Assembly (NCBI GenBank): GCA_963703015.1
Contig: OY969779.1
Location: 62,001-126,000 of the forward strand
Direction of reading: 5' to 3'
DNA length: 64,000 bases
Source of the DNA: Methanobacterium_B sp963703015
GTDB lineage: Archaea > Methanobacteriota > Methanobacteria > Methanobacteriales > Methanobacteriaceae
Shown here: positions 9,432 through 18,325 of the stretch, one piece after another
How the letters are laid out: every line of letters begins with the position of its first letter
Numbering within the stretch: the stretch's first letter is position 1
Program-made: the position numbers and the translations under genes
Notes under the pieces: generated by a model
What the model saw: only the letters and a program-made list of their open reading frames with translations
Databases searched by the model: none
What the model was told of the DNA's origin: nothing

Positions 9432-10076
9432 CTAATTTTTAATCATTCGAACCCCTAATTTAAAGGCCTCTTCTTTGTCAATTGGGAACTGTTTGTCCCT
9501 GTGTTCTGCCTTGTGATCAGGATCAAATCTGTCTGCCACAACCCTTGAGTAATCATTAAACTGGTAAGTGTCATAGCTCATGAATGCTTCTGACGATCCA
9601 AATAATAGTGTGAAAAGTTGTTTATTGGCTTCAAACTGTGGTTTATAACCATAATCTTCTATCAATTCCTCTGGAATATTCATGGTGTAGATGAACGCTG
9701 AATTTATCAAATTTGGGAACAGGGATTTTGGTGGGTTGGTGTAAGTGAAGTATGGAAATATCATCCGCTCCATGAATGACCTCATCTCCCCTGTTACAAC
9801 TCCAAAGTAGATTGGTGAGCCTAAAATTACTGCATCAGCATCTTCAATCCTTTCAAATACCGGTGTTAAATCATCTTTCACATTACATCGGCCATAAGAT
9901 TTGCTTCCCTTAGTTTTACATGCAAAGCAACTTTTACATCCTTTATATTCGAGATCGTAAAGATTTATTAATTCTGTTTCTGCACCCTCTGATTTCGCAC
10001 CTTCCAGTGCCTTTTTAATCAGTGTTGCAGTGTTCCATTCCTTTCTTGGGCTGCCATTTATTCCTATGATCTTCAT
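9432..10076 (-). CDS. Flavodoxin-like NAD(P)H-dependent FMN reductase / iron-sulfur flavoprotein family
   Basis: 214 residues. The N-terminal GINGSPRKEWNTATLIKKAL is the FMN phosphate-binding loop of the NADPH-dependent FMN reductase family. A cysteine cluster (CKSCFACKTKGSKSYGRC) follows at about residues 47-64, as in archaeal iron-sulfur flavoproteins, and GSPIYFGVVTGEMRSFMER is the flavin-contact region. The C-terminal part is longer than in compact members. AGGAG precedes the ATG at 10076. It is transcribed just ahead of the old-yellow-enzyme gene, so it may pass electrons to or from it (inference). Confidence 0.88.
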   Translation of the reverse strand: MKIIGINGSPRKEWNTATLIKKALEGAKSEGAETELINLYDLEYKGCKSCFACKTKGSKSYGRCNVKDDLTPVFERIEDADAVILGSPIYFGVVTGEMRSFMERMIFPYFTYTNPPKSLFPNLINSAFIYTMNIPEELIEDYGYKPQFEANKQLFTLLFGSSEAFMSYDTYQFNDYSRVVADRFDPDHKAEHRDKQFPIDKEEAFKLGVRMIKN

Positions 10077-10341
10077 ATTATTTTGACTCCTACTAGTTTC
10101 TATATTTCTTACCTAGAACTTCAAATAAATTACTAAAAAAAATAGTTTTGAGTAAAAAGATTATTAGCTATAAAATGATAAATTTATTGAAAAGAACGAA
10201 AAGTAGATTCTTGAACAGGATGTAATCTGATTGAATCCTAAAAATTAGGATTTATTTACCCATCCAATTCAATGAAATTTATTTGTCTGGTATAAACTCT
10301 TTATTTGAAGAAAGTATATGGTTTGTTAGTGGGTGATTTTT

Positions 10342-10845
10342 ATGGCTGAAGAAGATGTCGAAGTATTATATAAACAGGCTCTCTCTTACATGGAACAGGG
10401 AGATAAGCAAATGGCAATAGAATTTTTTAACAAAACCATTGAGATGGATCCAAACTACAGTCCTGCATGGAATGATAAGGGTATTGTGCATATGGAACTC
10501 AGGGAATTTGATGAGGCACTCAAATGTTTTGATAGTGTGATGAGGGTCGATCCATCCAACAGCATGCCGGTCTACAACATGGGTTACGTCCTACTAATGC
10601 AAGAGAGGTATGAGGATGCTGTCCATGCCTTTGATATGTTCCTAGAAAGATACCCTGAAGAGAAGAACGATTTTTATAGGTTTGCACTCTACCTCAAGGC
10701 AGAGGCACATTACAAACTGAAGCAGTACGATCAAGCCAAAGAGCTTTTAGATGAAGCAATAAAACGTGACAGATTATTTAAAGAAGCCAGGGATCTCATG
10801 ATAAAAATTCTCCAGGAAGAAAAAAATATCAAACCAACTGTCTAA
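10342..10845 (+). CDS. TPR repeat protein
   Basis: 167 residues made of about four tetratricopeptide repeats (ALSYMEQGDKQMAIEFFNKT; AWNDKGIVHMELREFDEALK; VYNMGYVLLMQERYEDAVHA; LYLKAEAHYKLKQYDQAKEL). No signal peptide or other domain is seen, so it is probably a cytosolic scaffold. ATG at 10342 follows GGTGA (10332-10336) at 5 nt; an in-frame GTG at 10333 lies inside that site and is rejected. It stands alone, with long spacers on both sides. Confidence 0.88.
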   Translation: MAEEDVEVLYKQALSYMEQGDKQMAIEFFNKTIEMDPNYSPAWNDKGIVHMELREFDEALKCFDSVMRVDPSNSMPVYNMGYVLLMQERYEDAVHAFDMFLERYPEEKNDFYRFALYLKAEAHYKLKQYDQAKELLDEAIKRDRLFKEARDLMIKILQEEKNIKPTV

Positions 10846-11325
10846 GAAAACTGTGATATGCACAGATTGAATGTTTAATTTTTCCCATGGACTATTTACA
10901 AAAAAATATTTTTTTCTTTTTACATACAATAATTGATTTAACCTTACTAATTTCCTATTATTCTGTCATTGAAGTTTTGGAAACTAGCAATCATTGCAGT
11001 ATAAATCACAGAATGCATATTTTAGTTCTTAATATATGAACCAGTATTAACAGTGAACATCCAAGAATTAATAATTTAGAAAGGGGTTTTCTTGAAAATA
11101 TTTAGTTTTCACTATTTTCATAGGGGTTAAATTGGTATTAATATTAAAAGATTAGGATTAAATTAGTTGTTTGTTCAATAACTACAATCCAAACTTGTAT
11201 GTTTTGATGCTAATTTGATTTAATAACAAGTATTATATACCATAACTCTTAAGTTTAAAGTAAGAAATTTTGTTTTCCTTTAAAATGAGTTTATTAACTA
11301 AAAAAATACAGTAGGAGTTAATTTT
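10846..11325. other. Intergenic region, nothing recognised
   Basis: 480 AT-rich bases. A T-rich stretch soon after the TPR stop (near 10904-10920) may terminate that gene. A TATA-like TATTATATACC lies near 11230 ahead of the next gene. No gene or RNA was recognised. Confidence 0.4.
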
Positions 11326-12327
11326 ATGAAACATACCCTAATCTTAAACAGATCCAACGTTGAAAGTCTAATAGAAATGAAAGAAGTCATTAATTCCGTT
11401 GAAAATGCCTTTGCTGAAGAAGCTAACATGATGGTTGATATGCCAGCGAAAAATTATCTGTACTTCAACCAAAATTCAGATAAAAGCTCAGGAGATCTGA
11501 GGATCATGCCCTGTTCAGTCATAGGTAGTGTGGCAGGAGTAAAGGCCGTAAATGTACATCCAGATAATCCTGCGAAGTACAATCTTCCAACTGTCATGGC
11601 AGTCATAGAACTGGTTGATCCAGACAATGGATATCCTCTTGCAATAATGGACGGAACATCAGTCACCAATATGAGAACTGGGGCAGCTGCTGGTGTTGCA
11701 ACCAAACACTTGGCAAGAAAAGATTCAGAAAGGGCAGGATTTGTAGGAGCTGGTGTTCAGGCATTATTATCATTTTTAGCCTTAAATGAAGTGATGGATT
11801 TAAGTGAAATTAAAATAAACAGCATAGAACATTCCCAGAGTGAAGAAATGGCAAGCATGATAAGGAAAAATTATGGAATAGATGCTAAAGCTGTGAAAGA
11901 TGCCAGAGATGCCGTGGTTGGAATGGACATTGTAACAACAACCACACCCACCAGAACACCAGTTGTACTGGCAAAATGGTTGGACGATGGAACCCATATC
12001 AATGCCATGGGTGCTGATGCACCGGGAAAACAGGAAATAGAAACTCAAGCCCTCCTGGGATCAAAGATAGTAATAGATGACTGGGAACAGGCAAGCCACA
12101 GTGGAGAAATTAATGTACCACTATCCGAGGGAATTTTAAACAAAAATAACATACATGCCAAAATAGGTGAAGTTATAACAACAAAACAACCTGCCAGGAT
12201 AAACAGTAACGAAATAACAATTTTCGACTCCACAGGACTCGCTGTCCAAGACATTGCTACAGCATGGAAAGTATACGAAAAGGCTGTGGAAATGGACATA
12301 GGCCATAAAATGGATCTCATGGCTTAA
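11326..12327 (+). CDS. Ornithine cyclodeaminase / alanine dehydrogenase family protein
   Basis: 333 residues, the usual length of the mu-crystallin/ornithine cyclodeaminase family. Visible features are the substrate-side segment (LRIMPCSVIGSVAGVKAVNVHP), MDGTSVTNMRTGAAAGVATKHLARK, the Rossmann-fold GFVGAGVQALLSFLAL, and the late THINAMGADAPGKQEI. Archaeal members include a characterised NAD-dependent alanine dehydrogenase, while bacterial ones convert ornithine to proline; the sequence alone does not separate these. Start ATG at 11326 follows GTAGGAG. It is monocistronic and ends ahead of a hairpin shared with the convergent neighbour. Confidence 0.88.
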   Translation: MKHTLILNRSNVESLIEMKEVINSVENAFAEEANMMVDMPAKNYLYFNQNSDKSSGDLRIMPCSVIGSVAGVKAVNVHPDNPAKYNLPTVMAVIELVDPDNGYPLAIMDGTSVTNMRTGAAAGVATKHLARKDSERAGFVGAGVQALLSFLALNEVMDLSEIKINSIEHSQSEEMASMIRKNYGIDAKAVKDARDAVVGMDIVTTTTPTRTPVVLAKWLDDGTHINAMGADAPGKQEIETQALLGSKIVIDDWEQASHSGEINVPLSEGILNKNNIHAKIGEVITTKQPARINSNEITIFDSTGLAVQDIATAWKVYEKAVEMDIGHKMDLMA

Positions 12328-12415
12328 ACGAAATCACAAGAAAAGTATAGTTAACAACTGTGCCCAGTGATTGAGTAGACATTAAAAAGAATTCTAAAAA
12401 AAAATTTAATAGGAG

Positions 12416-12450
12416 GAAATCTCCCCGTTTAATAAACTGGGGAGAATTTC
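12416..12450. terminator. Hairpin between convergent genes
   Basis: GAAAT-CTCCCC-GTTTA, one central A, then TAAAC-(T)-GGGGAG-AATTTC: an almost perfect inverted repeat with a single bulged T. It lies between the stops of two convergent genes (12327 and 12504), so it may act as a bidirectional terminator or transcript-end stabiliser. Archaea use hairpins less than T-tracts, so the role is inferred. Confidence 0.5.
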
Positions 12451-12503
12451 ATTGGATAAATGACTGTTATTATCTGTTAGATTGGATAATTTTCCTATCT
12501 TTA

Positions 12504-13661
12504 TTATTTACTCACTTTGTTGGATGATCCTTTAACCAGTATTCTGTTAGCAGAGTAGTTCACTGAGTTGTTTTTAATTGTCACATGGTTAGCAGTAGAT
12601 ATGATTCCATTGTTGGTGTTGTGCTGGATTGTGTTGCAGCTTATGTTTGTGTAGTGACTTGCACTGTTTATTCCTGCTCTGTTATAGGATAGGTTGTTGT
12701 ACTGTACTGTGTTATGGTCATTGCTTGAGTATCTTCCAAGGGTTATTCCACAGTTTCCATTCTTAATAGCTGTGTTGTGGATTATCTTATTGTATGAACC
12801 TGTGATGTCAAGACCAGAAACCTTGTTATACTTGGCTGTGTTGTATGAAATTGTTGATCTGTTGAGTCTTATCCAGAATCCGTTTTTATTGTATTGCAGG
12901 ATGTTTCCGGTTATTGTGAAATAACTGGCCATACCCTTTCCCATTTTTTGAATGGCAATACCATCCTCGGCTCCTGTTACAGTATTGTAAATGATCTTGT
13001 TGTATTTAGAGTTGTCTGTGAAGTAGATTCCTGCACCGTGGTATCCTGAGCATTTTACTTTGTTGTTTGCAACTGTGTTGTAAGTGCTGTATTGATTAAA
13101 AAGAATTCCATTTAAAATGTTGGATACGGTGTTTCCTTTAACTGTGTTGTAGGTACTTTTACCGTATTCGAAACTGATACCATTTCCCCAGTTGCATGAT
13201 GTTCCTGAAATTTTATTGTTCAACACTTGGGATCTGGTGATGTCCCCGTAGAACTGAATTCCTACTAAGGATGCTGTGATGGCATTTCCGGATATTGTAC
13301 AGTAACTGGCCTTGTTGACCATTATACAGTAATTAGTATCTGAAAGTTTGAAATTTTTTATTGATGAACCTGCTGCAGTTGGATTAATTGTAAAAACTGC
13401 AGAATTGGTGTTTTTAGCTTTGATGGTTACTGAACCATTGGATACAATGTTTAATTTTTTGGTAATAGTTATGCTTTCTTTATAAGTGTACGCCTGTTTA
13501 TTATTGTCGTTTATGATTACGGTATCTCCAGCATTTGCATTGTTAACAGCACTCTGTATGCTGTTACCCGGATTAACAGTCACATTGGCAGCAGAGATAG
13601 AGTTGATGGAAACCATACACAAACACAAAAACAGTGTACAAAGTATCATCTTTTTTTTCAT
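12504..13661 (-). CDS. Secreted right-handed beta-helix (NosD-like) surface protein
   Basis: 385 residues. A signal peptide (MKKKMILCTLFLCLCMVSIN ending near SAA) leads to PGNSIQSAVNNANAGDTVII, the typical opening of pectate-lyase-like parallel beta-helix proteins. From about residue 105 there are many short repeats with buried asparagines (YCTISGNAI; RSQVLNNKIS; YNTVKGNTVS; YNTVANNKVK; YNKIIYNTV), the PbH1/NosD pattern. No C-terminal membrane anchor is evident, so it may be released or held by the wall. GGTGA precedes the ATG. Such adhesin-like proteins are abundant in Methanobacteriales; the ligand is unknown. Confidence 0.88.
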   Translation of the reverse strand: MKKKMILCTLFLCLCMVSINSISAANVTVNPGNSIQSAVNNANAGDTVIINDNNKQAYTYKESITITKKLNIVSNGSVTIKAKNTNSAVFTINPTAAGSSIKNFKLSDTNYCIMVNKASYCTISGNAITASLVGIQFYGDITRSQVLNNKISGTSCNWGNGISFEYGKSTYNTVKGNTVSNILNGILFNQYSTYNTVANNKVKCSGYHGAGIYFTDNSKYNKIIYNTVTGAEDGIAIQKMGKGMASYFTITGNILQYNKNGFWIRLNRSTISYNTAKYNKVSGLDITGSYNKIIHNTAIKNGNCGITLGRYSSNDHNTVQYNNLSYNRAGINSASHYTNISCNTIQHNTNNGIISTANHVTIKNNSVNYSANRILVKGSSNKVSK

Positions 13662-14304
13662 TTTAATTCACCATTTATTATAAGATTGGTTATAATTGAG
13701 AACTGTATCACATCCATAAAATAGTATATGTCTCTAATTGTTCCCTTTATCACCAATAAATACTAGTAAAGTCTAATTATTACAAATGGAATATGTTGAA
13801 TTAAAGTCTTTTGTGGTGAAATAGAATGAGTATCAATCAAAATTAAGAGTTGTTTAATGAATATTAATAATAACAATTATAAACGAAAAAAACCCTGATC
13901 ATCGTATGAAAATAGGATAACAAACACCATAACTAAAAAGCCAACCAATATACTTTTTTTATGAAGTTAAACAATATTATAACTCATATAATAAAAATAA
14001 CGCATCGGTAAACTCTTTGAAATTTATCATTAAAATTGTGAAAAAATTAGAATTTTAGACCGTTAAAACAAGTAAATATTGATCATATCGTAATAGAAAG
14101 ACAAAATTTTAGATAAAATATTAGTACAGATCTAAATTTGATCAGTTGATTTACAAGAACTTGTTTGTATAAAAATTATGGCACATATCAATCAACACAT
14201 AAACATTGTATTGTATCTATAAAAAAAAGTTTAAAAAAAATTGTGTGGATGAGATGGGTTTTACTGGATGATTCCAAAAGGTTAAGGTTGTTGATGTTAT
14301 TAGG
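13662..14304. other. Long AT-rich intergenic region
   Basis: About 640 bases between two minus-strand genes. It contains the surface protein's promoter and, near 14221-14241, A-runs (T-runs on the minus strand) that probably terminate cbiMN. No gene, RNA or repeat was recognised. Confidence 0.45.
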
Positions 14305-14601
14305 TTATTCTTTTTCTTCTTCCCTTTTTTGTTTTCCCTTGTAGTAGCCTATGAAGTATCCTATGATTAGGGCTCCTATGGCAGCTTGTAAAGAAAAGAG
14401 TAAACTCTCAATTTCTGGGCTTGGTGGTTCCCATATTGAGTTGAACCATGGTTTGTAACCTTCAGATGTGATAAGGTCAGTTCCCTGAGAATCTGATCCC
14501 GAGAAAATTTCGCCTGAGCTTGTGTGGCCATTGTAGAGGGCTAATGGAAAGATAATAATCACTGCCACCATTGTAAGCATTATAATATGTCTCTTTTCCA
14601 T
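14305..14601 (-). CDS. cbiN: Cobalt ECF transporter component CbiN
   Basis: 98 residues with a helix at each end (IIMLTMVAVIIIFPLALY; LLFSLQAAIGALIIGYFIGY) and an external loop containing FSGSDSQGTDLI and YKPWFNSIWEPPSPEIESLL, the diagnostic CbiN region. It ends in a short charged tail. CbiN is the small auxiliary subunit that, with CbiM, supports cobalt uptake for cobamide synthesis, essential in methanogenesis. GAGGC ribosome site; it starts 2 nt after the cbiM stop, so the two are translationally coupled. No CbiQ or CbiO gene follows; the next gene is the surface protein. Confidence 0.93.
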   Translation of the reverse strand: MEKRHIIMLTMVAVIIIFPLALYNGHTSSGEIFSGSDSQGTDLITSEGYKPWFNSIWEPPSPEIESLLFSLQAAIGALIIGYFIGYYKGKQKREEEKE

Positions 14602-14603
14602 TT

Positions 14604-15284
14604 TTAAGCCTCGTCACGTTTTAACTCTTTTGGTTTTAATACCTTTAAACGAATTAGAATATCGGGTCTGAGTTTCATTATGTACTCAAAAATAACCACC
14701 GTTAATATTCCCTCTGCTATTGCCAGTGGTACTTGTGTAACTGCGTAGATTATCAAAAATTTGGTCATGGCAGCAAAGAATGTGGGTATTGGGAATGCGA
14801 GTGAGAGCTGTACTGCTGTTGTTACATAGGTCAGCCAGTCTGCAAGGAGTGCAGCTAAAAATACAGCAATTGAAGTCGATAGTCCAATTTTCTTAACTCC
14901 CTTCCAAGTTAACCATGCCACTGTTGAACCAACTATTCCCATGGAAAATACATTGGCACCTAAGGTGGTTATGCCCCCATGTGCAAGTAGTAGGGCTTGG
15001 AATATGAGCACAATAAATGCCAGTACTGATGTGACAGCAGGGCCAAAAAGTATTCCACCCAGACCATTACCTGTTGGGTGTGAACTGCTTCCAGTGACAG
15101 ATGGCATTTTAAGTGAGGATAATATAAACATGAAAGCTCCTGAAACTGCAATTAATGGTTTGGATTCTGGGTTTTCTTCTGTGATCTTTTTAATTCTTAT
15201 AACACCATAGACAAGAACTGGTAAAGCCACAATGTACCAAAACAAACACCACTGCCAGGGCAAAAATCCTTCAGCTATATGCAT
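14604..15284 (-). CDS. cbiM: Cobalt ECF transporter substrate-binding subunit CbiM
   Basis: 226 residues with about six transmembrane helices. The N-terminal MHIAEGFLPW places the metal-coordinating Met1 and His2 as in known CbiM proteins, and SSHPTGNGLGGILFGP is the second conserved metal-site region. The later LLAHGGITTLGANVFSMGI motif is also typical. It captures Co2+ at the membrane and hands it to an energising module (CbiQ/CbiO) that must be encoded elsewhere. Strong GGAGGA before the ATG. It is the first gene of a two-gene operon. Regulation is not visible; no riboswitch was recognised upstream. Confidence 0.95.
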   Translation of the reverse strand: MHIAEGFLPWQWCLFWYIVALPVLVYGVIRIKKITEENPESKPLIAVSGAFMFILSSLKMPSVTGSSSHPTGNGLGGILFGPAVTSVLAFIVLIFQALLLAHGGITTLGANVFSMGIVGSTVAWLTWKGVKKIGLSTSIAVFLAALLADWLTYVTTAVQLSLAFPIPTFFAAMTKFLIIYAVTQVPLAIAEGILTVVIFEYIMKLRPDILIRLKVLKPKELKRDEA

Positions 15285-15433
15285 ACAATTGATCCTCCAA
15301 ATATAAAGATTAAAACACTGAAATATTTTATAAACAGTTATAAACAGGAATAAAACATTAAAGTTTCCTTAATTTTATTCAAGTATAATTTAATTACACC
15401 ATTTATATACATTTCCAATACCCCCTTACTCAA

Positions 15434-15451
15434 TTCTAGGAATTCTAGGAA
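15434..15451. repeat. Tandem 9-bp repeat
   Basis: TTCTAGGAA occurs twice head to tail between the divergent cbiM and DUF998 genes. It could be a paired protein-binding site or chance. Confidence 0.4.
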
Positions 15452-15535
15452 AAACTATAATATAAGATTTGGATAAAAAAAATTTTAACTAAAAACATTG
15501 TTTTCTAAACAAATTAATTGAATGTGTGATAAAAA

Positions 15536-16177
15536 ATGAAAAAGATTTACCCATTAGTTGGAATTATAGCTCCCGTAATCTATATCCTAGCTGTATTTAT
15601 TGGTGGTGCGTTAAGACATGATTACAGTGCACTTTACAATGCTATAAGTGAACTTAGCATTGCAAATGCTCCTAATAAGTTGTTAATGGATATTTTGTTC
15701 GGTCTTTACAACGTTTTCATATTGATATTTGGTGCTGGTGCCTTTCTAGACTCGGATTTTAGATCTAAAAAGTTCAATTCTGGAGCACTCATGCTTGTTG
15801 TAATTGGAATTTTAGGACTTATGGTTCTTGTGTTTACACAGGACCCTCGAGGAACACCTGCAACACTTTTCGGAACCCTGCACATAGCACTCTCGGGTGT
15901 GACAGCAGCACTAACAATAATCTCAGTTATTGTTATTGGTTTAAGTTTCAAAGATTACATCGGAATGAAAAGATTCTCATGGTACTCATATTTAACAGCA
16001 ATTCTCATTTTCCTATCAGGAGGGGCTGGAGCCGCATCCATCGCAGTCAATAGCCAGTTTGGAGGATTATTTGAGAGGATAACCATATTTCTTTTCATGG
16101 CATGGGTTCTGGTCTTCTCATACATCCTTTACAGGGGAAACTTAAAACCAAACCCTAAATTGGAAGTAAATCCCTAA
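15536..16177 (+). CDS. DUF998-family membrane protein
   Basis: 213 residues with about six transmembrane helices. YPLVGIIAPVIYILAVFIGG, then YNAISELSIANAPNKLLMD and LFGLYNVFILIFGAG, is the recognisable DUF998 N-terminal half (the N-A-I-S-E-L loop is characteristic). The C-terminal half contains ITIFLFMAWVLVFSYILY and a short basic tail. Function is unknown in all members. The start is ATG at 15536; GTGTGATAA upstream is only a weak ribosome site. It is convergent with the DUF169/TusA operon and followed by an oligo-T run. Confidence 0.85.
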   Translation: MKKIYPLVGIIAPVIYILAVFIGGALRHDYSALYNAISELSIANAPNKLLMDILFGLYNVFILIFGAGAFLDSDFRSKKFNSGALMLVVIGILGLMVLVFTQDPRGTPATLFGTLHIALSGVTAALTIISVIVIGLSFKDYIGMKRFSWYSYLTAILIFLSGGAGAASIAVNSQFGGLFERITIFLFMAWVLVFSYILYRGNLKPNPKLEVNP

Positions 16178-16179
16178 TC

Positions 16180-16188
16180 TTTTTTTTT
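16180..16188 (+). terminator. Oligo-T terminator
   Basis: A nine-T run starting 3 nt after the DUF998-family gene's stop codon. Confidence 0.5.
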
Positions 16189-16297
16189 ACACAGTTTTTT
16201 TTTAGAATTTGCTTAAACAGAACTACTACTAAATTATTAACTTAATAACTGAATCAGTTAATAAAAAAAAGAGTGAATTTTTATGTGTTTGGTTTCT

Positions 16298-16627
16298 TTA
16301 TAGAAGTACCGATGCCACTGACAAAACTGGGATGAGTGTCATGAGCGTTAAGTGCGGTGCATAGGCAGGTGATGTTTGGAAGTTGTACTTTAAAACTGCC
16401 CATGTTTGTGTGTAGGCTGTAATAACAGTTAATAACTGTAATATTACTGCACCGTAAATTATGGTGGTGTTTAATGTTATTATTCCCACCAGGGTCGCTA
16501 TAAAACTCAGTATAAGTATTATAAAGTGTGGTGCAAGCCTCATTCCCGACATTCTGAAGGTTATAAATCCACTAACAATTCCGCTAAGTAGTATGGATAG
16601 TATGAGTATTTGATATGTTGATTGCAT
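16298..16627 (-). CDS. Small four-helix membrane protein, third gene of the DUF169 operon
   Basis: 109 residues with four transmembrane segments (ILILSILLSGIVSGFITF; FIILILSFIATLVGIITL; GAVILQLLTVITAYTQTW; LTLMTLIPVLSVASVLL) and very short loops. I do not recognise the family. GAGGTGA 7 nt before the ATG is a near-ideal ribosome site. It begins 25 nt after the TusA/DsrE fusion ends and is on the same strand, so it is probably the last gene of that operon and may be the membrane partner of a sulfur-handling pathway (inference). Confidence 0.75.
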   Translation of the reverse strand: MQSTYQILILSILLSGIVSGFITFRMSGMRLAPHFIILILSFIATLVGIITLNTTIIYGAVILQLLTVITAYTQTWAVLKYNFQTSPAYAPHLTLMTLIPVLSVASVLL

Positions 16628-16652
16628 TCTAGTTTCACCTCAAATCTATTTT

Positions 16653-17477
16653 TTAAAAGTTCACCACTGCAAAGCTTGGATCACTTAGTAATGTTATGTA
16701 TGTTGCAGCTCCTGCGAGTTTGGTTCCCTCCACAAGATCTGCCTGTTTAATTCCCCTAAACTCTGCGCTGAGTTCACAGACATATATCTGTACCCCTTGT
16801 TCTATGAGGGGTAGCATTAATTTATCTAGTCTCTCAAATGCAGGATGTTTGACCTTGGCTGCATTTCCCTTCCTTGCTATGCTTACTCCATCCATGAGTA
16901 GGAATATTGTGACTTCCTTTCCCATGCTCAGTGCTGCCTTGGAAAATATGAAGGTAGCATATGCCCTTTCAGCATTTCCAATTCCATTACTCTGAACAAC
17001 CAGAACCTTGTCCCTTTTAATTGAAACAGATCCTACTTCAGATTCAACCTTCTCAATTACCACATAATTTTTACCATCTGCCATTCCCTCATCAACAATG
17101 GAACCATCCATTTCTGAAGCGGATATCATGAGGTCGTCCAGTGTTTCCTTTAAATTAGAAACTATCTCAACACGTTGTCCCACCTGCATCGATGCTAATT
17201 TATCACCCACAATGATCACGGGTCCTGGACATGTTTCGCCTGTTACATCGAGCTTCTCAATTTCAATATCCTTCTGTGTCATTCTTACAACTACTTCATT
17301 TCCCTTTGTTTCAACACCATAGCCATAGCCATATTTCATTGCAAGTTCTTCTAAATCTTGATTTGCTGATTCTTTGAGGTTTAAGATTATTTCGTCTTCC
17401 ATGTTTTCTTTAAGAATGTTTTCAACGACAATTTTTGAGTTTGGATATTTTATTCCCAGTAAATTGATCTTTTTCAT
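16653..17477 (-). CDS. TusA-like / TusA / DsrE domain fusion protein
   Basis: 274 residues with three modules. Residues 1-70 resemble a TusA (SirA) sulfur-carrier domain but have LLGIKYPNSK, with Tyr where the persulfide cysteine normally sits. Residues 75-150 are a second TusA domain with the intact active-site motif ETCPGPVI. Residues about 158-274 are a DsrE-like domain (VVQSNGIGNAERAYATFIFS; AAKVKHPAFERLDKL). TusA and DsrE proteins relay sulfur as persulfide; here they are one polypeptide. ATG at 17477 overlaps the DUF169 stop (ATGA) and follows GGGGAG; a GTG 12 nt upstream is rejected. Role in sulfur transfer is inferred from domains. Confidence 0.88.
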   Translation of the reverse strand: MKKINLLGIKYPNSKIVVENILKENMEDEIILNLKESANQDLEELAMKYGYGYGVETKGNEVVVRMTQKDIEIEKLDVTGETCPGPVIIVGDKLASMQVGQRVEIVSNLKETLDDLMISASEMDGSIVDEGMADGKNYVVIEKVESEVGSVSIKRDKVLVVQSNGIGNAERAYATFIFSKAALSMGKEVTIFLLMDGVSIARKGNAAKVKHPAFERLDKLMLPLIEQGVQIYVCELSAEFRGIKQADLVEGTKLAGAATYITLLSDPSFAVVNF

Positions 17478-18160
17478 AGTTCTCCCCACTTCTCTTTGAA
17501 TGTTGAAACTGCATCCACCATTTCATTGAATTGGTTTGCAGGTATTCCTATTATGACTTCGTCATCTCCGATTCCTGCATATTTTCTTGAACCGTTACAT
17601 CCGAGTGTCATGTTGGATACTCCACGTTGCTTGACTGCAACCACTGCATCTGCACACACAGACTGTATTCCAGAATAATCACTGGATAATCTACCACCTT
17701 TTTTATTTAGAAGTGCTTGGCTAATTTTTAATGCCTGTTTAGGATTAATAACGAGTACTACAACATCAGGTTCAAATTTAGCTGTTTCAAGGGGTGAGTA
17801 TAGTGATGCATAGTAATTTTCGTCTGATTTTGGTATGGAGTTGACAGTTTCCTTACTTGCCTCTAGTGTCTGGTAGTTTCCAAGTTTATGGTACATCTTA
17901 CCTGTGGCCACTGGTTCTGGGATGGCTGTTATTCCCATAACTCCAGCTCCTCCCTTACAAAGATGTTCTTCACCGCTTGCGTAACCTTCTAATCCTTCTA
18001 ATCTTGCATTCTGTACATATTCACAGTGTCTCTTCTTTGCTGATATTTTACTGTAACCCTCAGGAATTTCGTCGGGGGATTTAACCAATTTAACTGCTAC
18101 AGGACTGCCCTTTGTTTGTAAAAGCTCTTTAAATTCTTTAACTTTTTCTGCGTATTCCAT
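17474..18160 (-). CDS. DUF169-family protein
   Basis: 228 residues matching the DUF169 family found widely in methanogens and anaerobes: SPVAVKLVKSPDEIPEGY at the start, AKKRHCEYVQNAR, HLCKGGAGVMGI, DVVVLVINPKQALKI, and SVCADAVVA with LGCNGSRKYAG near the end. Several conserved cysteines suggest metal, cluster or thiol chemistry (inference); the biochemical role is not established to my knowledge. ATG at 18160 follows GGAGGT by 7 nt; an in-frame TTG at 18175 overlaps that site. First gene of a three-gene operon with the TusA/DsrE fusion, with an operator-like palindrome 38-65 nt upstream. Confidence 0.88.
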   Translation of the reverse strand: MEYAEKVKEFKELLQTKGSPVAVKLVKSPDEIPEGYSKISAKKRHCEYVQNARLEGLEGYASGEEHLCKGGAGVMGITAIPEPVATGKMYHKLGNYQTLEASKETVNSIPKSDENYYASLYSPLETAKFEPDVVVLVINPKQALKISQALLNKKGGRLSSDYSGIQSVCADAVVAVKQRGVSNMTLGCNGSRKYAGIGDDEVIIGIPANQFNEMVDAVSTFKEKWGEL

Positions 18161-18197
18161 ATTTTTAACCTCCAAAAATACCTCAATAAATGTAACA

Positions 18198-18225
18198 TAT
18201 AGTATAACTATACTGTATAGTATAG
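18198..18225. promoter_or_regulatory. Operator-like palindrome upstream of the DUF169 operon
   Basis: TATAGTATA at 18198 and again at 18216, with CTATAC-T-GTATAG (18208-18220) as the central inverted repeat. Its right half, TATAGTATAG (18216-18225), is identical to the right half of the second site at 18339-18348. It lies just upstream of the DUF169 start, where a regulator could block transcription factor binding. Confidence 0.65.
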
Positions 18226-18325
18226 ATTTATTGTATTTAAATATTTTGATTTTTAAACCAAATCCCCAGTAAATAATCCTAAAACTACCATTTTATCAGC
18301 TCTGTGTAGGTAGTGTTAAATAGTA

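Noticed and set aside
15285..15535. Cobalamin riboswitch upstream of cbiM
   Set aside because: No B12-box-like conserved sequence or suitable GC-rich fold was seen in this AT-rich spacer.
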